Positions 12,382 to 21,197 of a stretch of 64,000 bases of DNA are shown here, piece after piece; position 1 is the first letter of the stretch; every line of letters begins with the position of its first letter. This DNA comes from Sycobia sp. Sy_11 (lineage: Eukaryota > Arthropoda > Insecta > Hymenoptera > Epichrysomallidae), in assembly GCA_018907035.1 (NCBI GenBank), contig JACCIC010000002.1:62001-126000 (forward strand). Reading direction: 5' to 3'. The translations under genes and the position numbers were made by a program. The notes below the pieces were generated by a model. That model saw only the letters and a list, made by a program, of their open reading frames with translations, was not told where the DNA came from and did no database searches.

Positions 12382-12402
12382 CGCGCGTGTGCATGTGTGT
12401 GT
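12322..12402. repeat. Alternating TG/CG/TA tract
   Basis: 81 bp of uninterrupted alternating pyrimidine/purine: mixed TG and TA, then (TG)n, a (GC) core at 12372-12387 and TG again. Alternating CG and TG are the classic Z-DNA-forming sequences. Confidence 0.95.
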
Positions 12403-12555
12403 TTGTATAGAAGTAAGAGAAAAAAGAGTAAGGGAGACAGTAAGAAGCAGCAGCAGTCGCGACGGCAGCGGACGCAAGAAGAGCGCACGCGCGCTCATAA
12501 ATAAGACTCCGTGCGCGCTCCCCGTCGTAAAAGACGCGTACAGAGTGAATGTGCT

Positions 12556-12566
<11 letters not shown>

Positions 12567-12600
<34 letters not shown>
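12567..12600. repeat. (AT)n microsatellite
   Basis: About 34 bp, preceded by ACAT repeats at 12557-12566. Confidence 0.96.
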
Positions 12601-12603
<3 letters not shown>

Positions 12604-12958
12604 TGGAAAAAGGTACACGTATACACAGACCATGAAAATAAAGAAATCGAGTATGGAGAATGAGCGACAGAGGCGCGGGTGGAGGGGGGATGAGTAGAAA
12701 GAGAGAGGAAAGCAGGGGGAGTATTTTCGGCCCTCAATGTGTTTAACGACGACCACGATGGCATTGCTACTATATATATGTGTGTGTGTGTGTGTGTTAT
12801 ATATAGTAATATTATATATACCCGGCGTAATTGCATCTCGGCGACTGCGTGGCTCCTCTATCGTGGCCCGCGTGTATTTAAAGCGAGAGAGTGCAGAGTC
12901 CTCTGCGGGTCTCTTTTTGTCCCTCTGGTAAATTTCGCTTGATATGTGTAATGCTATG

Positions 12959-12960
<2 letters not shown>

Positions 12961-12999
<39 letters not shown>
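12961..12999. repeat. (AT)n microsatellite
   Basis: About 39 bp. An imperfect (TG)n with AT flanks lies just upstream at 12770-12798. Confidence 0.96.
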
Positions 13000-13005
<6 letters not shown>

Positions 13006-13184
13006 CATACGCACCGTCACGCCGTGGCCGTGCTGATCTAAAATTGGCTTTTCAAGAGCGCGCTCCCCTTTTGCTCTCCTTCCTCGCGCTTTTTGGGGGT
13101 TATTATATGGGCGAGCCGTATACAACTCCGGTTACTGGTACATATAGCGCAATTGCTAATGCAATGTAATCATTCTCCCATCCT

Positions 13185-13228
13185 ATCTCTCTCTTTCTCT
13201 CTCTTTCCCTCTCTCTCTCTCCCTCTCG
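13185..13228. repeat. (CT)n-rich imperfect tract
   Basis: About 44 bp of CT repeats with T and C slips. Confidence 0.9.
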
Positions 13229-13379
13229 CACCGAATGAGACGTTCCGGTGGCATTGATATATTATAGAGATTTGATTCTGGCAATTATTAAAAAGGGCTA
13301 TTTACTGTCGGAAATCACGTAGGACCAGTGCTAGAGAATTATTACGTGTTCAGTCGGAGCTAGATTGAAACTGTCGAAA

Positions 13380-13700
13380 GCAATGAAAATTCTGGGAGAT
13401 CGTTTGAAATCGTTCGATTACTGATTTGAAATATTTGAAAATCGTTCTAATTTGTTTCAAAATATTAATAAAAAGATTGAACCATTTGAAATGTTTCGAA
13501 CACGTATGAAATCAAGATTTGAAATCATGACCTCAAATCCTACGAACTTGTGCTAAAAATATTTGATATCACTTAAAATCATTTCCTACTATTTGAACTT
13601 ATTGGACCTTGTTTGAAAACGTATCAATTAAGCGAGATTATTTGAAATTACTCGAAATCATTTTAAATCCTTTGAAATCATTTGAAATCATCTCGAATTA
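13380..13700. repeat. Degenerate TTTGAAATC array
   Basis: Around a dozen copies of a 9-11 base element resembling TTTGAAATC or TTTGAAA occur in 320 bp, spaced irregularly. Clear ones are near 13404, 13421, 13429, 13477, 13518, 13641, 13668 and 13679. The last copies (13640-13690) are the most regular, with about 10-bp spacing. It looks like an old decayed minisatellite. The sequence is AT-rich, with no long open frame. Confidence 0.75.
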
Positions 13701-13809
13701 CGAGCTATTACAAATTATTCGTCAAGCATTTGTATTGTAAAACGTTGGGAAAAAATCGTCGCAAGAAAGCATGAATAAAATACCGAAATCCTGTACGAAA
13801 TCTTGAAAT

Positions 13810-14215
13810 GATTTCAGCCCCTATCGAGTATTCGAGAGCCGCGAGCGGCGCTTTCCGCGCGCGCGAATTAATTTCGCATTACGGCTGCCTCGGCAGAGGG
13901 GCCCTTGGCGCGTTTCTAATGCCGCGCACGTGCGCCCGCGCGCGCGTACACAGTGACTATATTCGAAATGAGCTTCATTGCAAGCCAATCGGGCAGGGGC
14001 CGGCTATTCCTTTGAAGCTGCCGGGCTAATTGCAGGCGGCGGCAATTAAGAGGGAATTACGCGACTTCCTGACGCTGCGCCCTGCCCGCGCGGGCGGAAG
14101 GTGGGCGCATCGCATCCCGACGAGCGCCCCGCTATCGTTGAGCCCGGTGCGCATCGTATGCATTGTGCGCGTAAACCCCGTGCGCGGGTGGGTAAATTTG
14201 AAAATCCTTATCCAT
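13810..14215. other. GC-rich unique block with paired TAATT motifs
   Basis: A complex GC-rich block without microsatellites contains several AATTAA/TAATT/CAATTA elements (13866, 14026, 14043) and TGACG-type motifs. It could be a conserved non-coding or enhancer element, or simply unmasked unique DNA. A weak AG|GT at 14250/14251 follows it. Confidence 0.3.
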
Positions 14216-14339
14216 AAATTCATGATAAGGAATCACTGATGTCTGTGCAGGTTAGTATACGGGATCTTGGGATTTAATCCTGCATGGTGATTGTAGACAT
14301 TTATAGAACTTCAAGGCCCGAGCGGCAAGGCTTCTCAAA

Positions 14340-14378
14340 CACACACACATACACACAGAGGTGCGCGCGCGCGCGCGC
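14340..14378. repeat. (CA)n then (GC)n compound tract
   Basis: CA repeats with one T (14340-14357), a short spacer, then about 18 bp of GC repeats (14361-14378). Confidence 0.93.
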
Positions 14379-14493
14379 ATCCTATTTAACGCATTTCCCA
14401 ATTGCAAATAAGTTCTATTTACATGTGGGCGAAAAGCGTTCGTTTCGACGACTCGATCCCCTTCGCGAAGTTCCAGACGCGGGAACCTAACGC

Positions 14494-14495
<2 letters not shown>

Positions 14496-14530
<35 letters not shown>
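14496..14530. repeat. (TG)n microsatellite
   Basis: About 35 bp, unbroken. Confidence 0.96.
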
Positions 14531-14532
<2 letters not shown>

Positions 14533-14698
14533 ATAATAAGGTGCGGCTCCGCTGCACATTAGAAGCTAGTCTCTACTTCCGCTCCTTCCTCATATTGTTC
14601 GCACGCATGATGCAGCAGCAGAATCCGAGCAGAATCATCCAATCGGCATCCGTCAATAAGAATAAAGGGACTACTTTTGCTGCTCCCTTCTTCCCGAA

Positions 14699-14699
<1 letters not shown>

Positions 14700-14749
<50 letters not shown>

Positions 14750-14799
14750 GTATATAAGTATATATATATAGTATATATAGTATATAAGTATATAAGTGT
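14700..14799. repeat. (AT)n with AGTATATA higher-order copies
   Basis: A pure AT tract to 14742, then several AGTATATA copies to 14799. It is an example of a microsatellite turning into a longer-unit repeat. Confidence 0.93.
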
Positions 14800-14917
14800 A
14801 CATGCAGCTCGACTCGGCGCAGTCGACGCTAATCGAATTAGATCCAAGACACATACATATATAGACTATACATGCGTATTCGTCGAGGAACTAAACATAT
14901 ATGTGTAAGTGTATATA

Positions 14918-14918
<1 letters not shown>

Positions 14919-14961
<43 letters not shown>
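14919..14961. repeat. (AT)n microsatellite
   Basis: About 42 bp. Confidence 0.96.
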
Positions 14962-14963
<2 letters not shown>

Positions 14964-15091
14964 GCGGACGTCGTTCGGCGAGCAGAATCGGAAGCCGGGA
15001 GTGCAGTGCGCCACGACGCGAACTTCATACAACAGGAGTCCAAATGCCTCTGTCTCTTTCATTTTCAGCATATATTTATTTAAATATATAA

Positions 15092-15132
<41 letters not shown>
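15092..15132. repeat. (AT)n microsatellite
   Basis: About 41 bp, followed by TATC/TACC repeats at 15136-15152. Confidence 0.96.
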
Positions 15133-15136
<4 letters not shown>

Positions 15137-15276
15137 ATCTATCTACCTACCTAAGAATTCGTTATAGGTCTCGATAACTGTTACTGCCACCTGGTTTATG
15201 CGTGCGACTATAATTCCCCCATGGCGCGACAGTATAGATGGTACTCACTCGAGGATCATATATATATATATATATG

Positions 15277-15894
15277 TATACTTTACTTCTGACTATCTGA
15301 TCAATTTTTAATAATTTAACTGTTCGTCTCACTTTATAAACATGTTTTTTTGTATTTGTATATTTGTTGAATAAGAATGAAAAAATTACAGATGTACTGT
15401 CAGTAATCGCTATTTAGTTCAACTCAAGTTACTATATACATAAACTCGTCATAAAAATCGACTTATATAAGAAATAATTTAAAAATTAATGTTAAAACTA
15501 AAATATAGAGAATACTAAATATTATTATCGATCTCGCAATCTTTTGAATAAACAAAGTCTAAAAGTCATTGTAAATAATGTGATTAAAAAATGTTTTGCG
15601 GAACTAAAAAATCAACCGTAACCAAACTATTGTCTAAAGAAATTCTTGTATAAAAACGATTACGTCTCAGATAATTTCCAGCGAGATGAGTCCACTTGTT
15701 ACACAAAAATTCATCGTCCATCTCATTTTTTTTTTCTATTATCGGCACATTCAATTATCGAGACGCTATTTAACGATCTGACTAAACAAACGATTATGGC
15801 CCAACGTAATATTGTCCAATAAGTCAAACTTAGGTTCGCCGAATACGAGTTGGCCCGAGGTACCGCGCACCGGTGCCGCTAAAAGCTGTTTGCT

Positions 15895-15928
<34 letters not shown>

Positions 15929-16174
15929 ACGCAGATATACAGATAAGAACACTCGGCAAATACGCTAATATATCGGCGGTCGCCGAGTTTCAGGTGCGAA
16001 CGAGGAAAAAAGCGTATGTACTCGCGAAACCGTTCCGATAAGACCGCGCGCAATCCCCCGGGCGGGAAAGTTTAGTTCCCATTGTCGTCTAGACCCAGCC
16101 GCAGCCAAAATCTACGACATACGTACATGTAAAGTCGAATAACCTGCGCGCCCGCAAATACTCGAGGGTGTATG
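15277..16174. other. AT-rich unique, then GC-rich; no gene
   Basis: 15300-15780 is AT-rich and unique. A CA-then-GC alternating tract lies at 15900-15930. The rest is GC-rich. Nothing is recognised. Confidence 0.55.
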
Positions 16175-16198
16175 TATATATATATATATATATATATA
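16175..16198. repeat. (AT)n microsatellite
   Basis: About 24 bp. Confidence 0.93.
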
Positions 16199-16293
16199 AG
16201 ATCGCGTGCCGCTTGGCGCGCTGTCGCGTTAATTAAGAGTGCACTGATTGCATCGTCGCCTCGAGCGCGTGCGCGCCGCGAGCGCGGAAATTA

Positions 16294-16299
<6 letters not shown>

Positions 16300-16350
<51 letters not shown>
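16300..16350. repeat. (GA)n microsatellite
   Basis: About 51 bp, unbroken, purine-rich on the + strand. Confidence 0.97.
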
Positions 16351-16353
<3 letters not shown>

Positions 16354-16478
16354 CGGCGCGCTTCTGCAGGGCCCCCCCATTACTCAGCGCGCTATATGTG
16401 TGTGTATGTGTGTGCGCGCGCGCGAGCATTATGCGGGCGACGAGACATATACATGCATAGACGCATCGACGTATGAGA

Positions 16479-16481
<3 letters not shown>

Positions 16482-16519
<38 letters not shown>
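16482..16519. repeat. (AT)n microsatellite
   Basis: About 38 bp. Confidence 0.96.
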
Positions 16520-16523
<4 letters not shown>

Positions 16524-17638
16524 GCAATGGGGAATGTAATATATGGATATCGGCTCGAGTCGCGCCAGTGGGTGGATCGCGGAAAGGGGCGGGGGAGGGA
16601 TTCGCGGGCTTCGCGTAAACGCGCGCTCGGCCGTTATATGCGCCTAATAATGTTAAGGCCGTCGTTCTCTGGCGAGTCTATAACTGAATCGAATGAATCT
16701 CGGATTAAAGCTCGTGATGATACGAAATAGAGAAGTAAAGCTAATTTCATGAAGTACGGATATGTAGATGTATTTTTTTCCTTCGGTAATAATGTAATAA
16801 TGAAAAATAATTTACTGTTCACTTATTAAGGGAATAAGGAGACTCTTACGATTTGCACTATTCAAATGGCATCTAATCACCTGTATTCCTATTTCACGAT
16901 CGAAGAAGTACCCGTTGGCTCTAATAAAAATTTATCAATAGACAATTGCATTACTGTAAAATATGACGAGTCGGTTTTTTATTCATGCGCTATAATTACT
17001 TAGCTACTTTATAGTCGTGAATTGAAATTGGCAGTATAACATTTAAATTTTTCTTGAAGATACTCGCACGCTCAATGTGTGCGTGTCCGTGACAGCATGC
17101 CTATAAATTGTTACTACAAGATTTGTACGTATTTTATGTTTTGTTTTTTTTTTTTTGAATTTTACGTTTTACTCAATCGAGATGTCGACGAGCATTTATT
17201 TTTATTCACAAAGTATGCGTGAATATATTGAAGACTGCTCGTGACGCGCGTATTCAGATACGCTCAGAACCGCGAATTAAAAAACCTCTGTTGGCAATGA
17301 AATACGAAAAACTCGATGATACGTCCGACCGACCGCTTGTCAATGACGCATGCGTCGGGAATCTATAAATCTTTACCACCTCCCGGGATTCATTGGGAAG
17401 CGAGCTGTGATAATGAAATTTGCCAATATTCTGCCAACAGAGTTGACGGTACGCTTGAGCTTCGAAATTATTAGAGGACTTCATTGAATGTCACATTACA
17501 ATTTTTTTTTTAAGTCATTCAAAACGATCGCATGGAATTCGAATGATAAAAAATTATTTCAAATATATTGTTTATGATTTTTTTGGCACTGCAATGATTG
17601 CTGATGATTGTAAATGTTTTCAACATATGTTTTCCTCG

Positions 17639-17665
17639 TATTATTATTAGTATTATTATTATTAT
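17639..17665. repeat. (ATT)n microsatellite
   Basis: About 27 bp with one G interruption. Confidence 0.9.
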
Positions 17666-17960
17666 CTTCTGCACGATTCAGAGGATCTCAAAATTTTTCG
17701 ATTATTTCTCACGAATCCGTTCACCCAAACGATTGCGGCCGATCCAAACGATTTCCAACGATTTATAATGACGGCATTCGCGGCGCGAGAGAGCACCCTC
17801 GCGCGCGAACCCACGCGTCCTCGCGTTTCCCTCGACCTCAAAGTGTAAAAGGCGACGACGACGCCTTATATCCCCGACTTAACCCCCCGGCCTCGAGACG
17901 GCGGAGAGACGGGGACGAAGAGGATGAGGAAAAAAAAAGCTCGCCTCGGCGTTGTAATGC

Positions 17961-17985
17961 GGGGGGTGGGGGGAGAGGGCATGGG
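17961..17985 (+). other. G-quadruplex-type G-run cluster
   Basis: Runs of 6, 6, 3 and 3 G are separated by T, AGA and CAT. This fits the canonical four-run pattern on the presumed sense strand. Confidence 0.7.
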
Positions 17986-18048
17986 ACGCGCGCGTCGAGC
18001 AGCACGCCCACGGAAAACAGGATCTTCGCGCGTTGCACCGGCTCTACT

Positions 18049-18050
<2 letters not shown>

Positions 18051-18101
<51 letters not shown>
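18051..18101. repeat. (AT)n microsatellite
   Basis: About 51 bp, unbroken. Confidence 0.97.
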
Positions 18102-18104
<3 letters not shown>

Positions 18105-18263
18105 CCGCGCCCAGGTATATAAGATTTGCGGGAGCGTATACTCTGAATCCGAGCGACGCGAGGGGGCGAACCGAAATTCCAGATCTTATCTCACGCTCCG
18201 CGACATATAATGTTCGTGCCTGTTTGTATGTTTATATGCGCAAAATAAAGGACGAGAAGGGCG

Positions 18264-18265
<2 letters not shown>

Positions 18266-18313
<48 letters not shown>
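18266..18313. repeat. (GA)n microsatellite
   Basis: About 48 bp, with a further GA patch to 18324. Confidence 0.97.
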
Positions 18314-18321
<8 letters not shown>

Positions 18322-18324
18322 GAA

Positions 18325-20165
18325 ACACGTGCTCCAAAGCCTGGTGCAGAGTGCGACAGGCAATCAGCGGGTCGTTTGTGAAACGCGCGCGCGCATTTTT
18401 GCCCCCCTAACCGCTCATACGTACACACATACCCTCAGAATTACTGATTGGTTTCTGCTACGCCGAGCTGCACATTTATATATATATATACGCACTTCTT
18501 CTCACACTCTCTGTACTCTTATATATATATAGTGGGGAATTCAGTGCCTTTCTTTTTTTTCGAAGCTTTATTGTTCACGAAATTGCAGCGCGCCCCACCT
18601 TACAGTGTTACACCAGGATATACACACCGCACACAGAGCAGGCAGTTCGACACGCGGGTATATAAAGTTTCGTACATTATACGCATAAGACTCTCTTGCT
18701 CATTGTGTTTTTCATCCCCCCCCCTCTCTCTCTCTCTCACCACTTTCTATATGTCCAATGCAAATTTCCTCGCTTCTTACGGGATTGTTTGCCATTCGCG
18801 GCGAGCCCGGCAGACAATACAATGTCTCGAAAATCCGTATAATAGATCGTAGAAAAATGCGCATCGGCCTCGAAGCGACGCTTCCTTTCCCCAGCGTCTC
18901 TGTCTGTGCGTGACTTTGATTGCGCTCGATAGTAAGACGCGGGACAAATACGCCTACGTGACCAGGCACAGCTCGCCGCGCTTATAATATTAAATATTAG
19001 ATGTCGAGTAAGTACAGCGGCATAGAGAGGCTCCAATCGACCGCGCATAGGCGCCGGTTAGAGCGAAAAAGGAGAGAACAGGCGAGGCCCTAATCGATAT
19101 ATTCGTCGACAGAATTAAATTGATAAATCTGTTCGTGTATTGTCGTCGGGATGATTTTCATTTGCTTTTTTATCCGCCACCTAGACCCAATAGATTAACA
19201 TCTACGGGTATCGAAAATTTGTGCTCTAAATTCACGCTAACAGAAAGCATCGACGGCGATTCCATTCGGGCTTCCATTTTTTATTTATTCTCTTGTTCGA
19301 TCGAGATCACGTCCATCCTCGGCATTCTCTCTTCGGCGGTCTGTGTATAGCAGTTTATACGAAACAAGCCAATCTTTCGAATCGCCCCGACGCCGTTGTC
19401 ATCGATTTAGTCGGCCGTCCAGATAGAGGACCCCACCCCCTCCCCCCACCTCCTCGCACGCTCCGCCAACTGCGTCCGACGCCCAATTTGTCAGATGGCG
19501 CGGCGACAGACCGATGTCCAGGCGTGTTTGTGCGCCGGTTGTGCGTGCGAGTCCAAAGTAAATAGAGGAGAAAAAAAGCGGGGGGCCGAAGGGTGTGGAG
19601 GGGCGGGGGGGAGAGGGGACCTTGTCAACCGGCGATAGAGAGACAGCGGGCAACGGAAGGCGTTATACGGGAGGGGTGAGCCCGTCCCGTCACGTGAACC
19701 GGCACTGGTAAACGCGTAACAAGGCCAATTTCCGGGAGAGGTGCAGTAGCGTTTATCTCGGCTCTTGCTCCCATGCTGCCCGGGAATTTCGTGCGTGCGC
19801 GCTCGGGTCGGGGAGCGCGCGGCCTAATTGAACCCGAAGGCGATGTCCCTCCCCCCCCCCCTCGCGGCCGACCATCGAACGCCCGCTTCCCAATTAATTA
19901 AGAGTACCATTGCGCGGGGGCGGCACGCGGGGCCTCGAGGAGTCTGTTTCTTGGTGAACTCGCGACTGGCCGCGGTTCCGAGCCTCGGGGATGGATGGAA
20001 ATTTGTTTTCTTGTTTAGTCCATGCTTGAGGTCGAAGTTGACCGCGTGTTGCATTGGCAACGCTGACGTTTATCGCGTGTGTACGCATGCCGCCGTTGAA
20101 ATAAGGTGCATCTTATATTTAACTCAAAACCTCAGAGGTTGTAGACGTGGAGGAAATATTTAATG

Positions 20166-20168
<3 letters not shown>
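18325..20168. other. Mixed non-coding, no gene seen
   Basis: Small AT tracts at 18478-18491 and 18520-18530, a C-run with CT repeats at 18716-18740, G/C-run-rich DNA at 19430-19620 and a C-run at 19849-19861. Small frames on both strands overlap and are unrecognised. Confidence 0.55.
19580..19618 (+). other. G-quadruplex-type G-run cluster
   Basis: G-runs of 6, 3, 4, 7 and 4 with short purine-rich loops lie on the + strand. Confidence 0.65.

Positions 20169-20218
<50 letters not shown>
20169..20218. repeat. (AT)n microsatellite
   Basis: About 50 bp, unbroken. Confidence 0.97.
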
Positions 20219-20222
<4 letters not shown>

Positions 20223-20328
20223 GGGAGATTGCGATTTGGTCGAGTCTTTCTCTATCGCACAATCTTTACTTGCTAAATATACAGCCAATAGGAGAAGTGT
20301 GCGAGAATTAAAGATATGCCCAATTTCA

Positions 20329-20330
<2 letters not shown>

Positions 20331-20367
<37 letters not shown>
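20331..20367. repeat. (CT)n microsatellite
   Basis: About 37 bp, unbroken. Confidence 0.97.
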
Positions 20368-20369
<2 letters not shown>

Positions 20370-20637
20370 AGTCGTTTACACATTTTAACTTTGAATACTT
20401 CCATCATGCATGGATGCTTTGAACTCCAAACTTGCGAAATTTCAATTAATGTAAAAACTCGAATGCAATAGACACTCGATCACTTCTTGATCGTTATCAG
20501 TTCATATACACTGGAAATCAACATACACACTATACAATAAATTCCAATTAATCTCAATTGAAAGGAACATTGTAGTGATGTTATACGCAAAGGTTTATCT
20601 CTATAGGTCAAAGTGATCTTCACTGGCGTCTTCATTC

Positions 20638-21005
20638 TAAATTGAAATCAGTGAAGACTTTTAAAGTAGCCAAAAGCCCAACGCTAATCCGGTCGCTGAT
20701 TCATAACCCCTCTAGATTAGATTGTTAATTAAGAAAAATTCCTGTTGCAAGTAAACACCTCCCTCCAAAGGTCAATGGAACCTTCTCTCTAAATTTGAAT
20801 CAGTGAAAGCTACCAGAATTACCTGTAATCCAGTATAAATTAAATCACCAATCGGTTACCAGTGTATCTACAGAGTAAATTTTCATCAGCAATAATTATT
20901 AAAAATGCCATTCTCGCAATCTTAATACATTCGGAAGCTGCTCTTTAAATAGCAGCTCTTCGTCAGGATCTGCTTGCTATAAATTGGAATCTGTGAAAAC
21001 TACTG
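20638..21005 (+). repeat. Degenerate dispersed repeat, three copies
   Basis: The element TAAATTGRAATCWGTGAA recurs near 20638, 20790 and 20980, about 150 and 190 bp apart. Each copy is followed within a few bases by a CT- or ACT-containing tail and, in the last two, by TGTAATC. The copies look like an old tandem array or scattered remnants of one element. Confidence 0.5.
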
Positions 21006-21115
21006 TAATCGATTCTGTAATTTTAAATATTATTGTACTTACACTTACAGTGAAACGTAAATAGGAATACACACTGTAAATTTTACGAGCGATTGAATTT
21101 TGGATTTACCGAGGA

Positions 21116-21197
21116 ACTTACACTGGGTTCCAGTAATTAGAACTAATTGTCATTTACACTTACACTGGGTTCCAGTAGTTAGAACTAATTGCCATTT
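21116..21197 (+). repeat. 42-bp tandem duplication
   Basis: Two 40-bp copies at 21116-21155 and 21158-21197 differ at only two positions. Each contains a TGGGTTCCA core and AACTAATTG. High identity suggests a recent or conserved duplication beside the older array just upstream. Confidence 0.92.

Larger units (their letters stand above)
16520..18050. other. Non-coding, no gene seen
   Basis: Mostly AT-rich unique sequence at 16700-17620, a T-run at 17144-17156 and an (ATT)n run at 17639-17665, then GC-rich. A quadruplex-type cluster lies within it at 17961-17985. Confidence 0.55.

Noticed and set aside
11917..13125. 402-codon minus-strand open frame, the longest in the window
   Set aside because: It runs through AT, CA/CG and AT microsatellites and encodes strings of IY, TH and RA. 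Repeats of even period avoid stop codons, so the length is an artefact.
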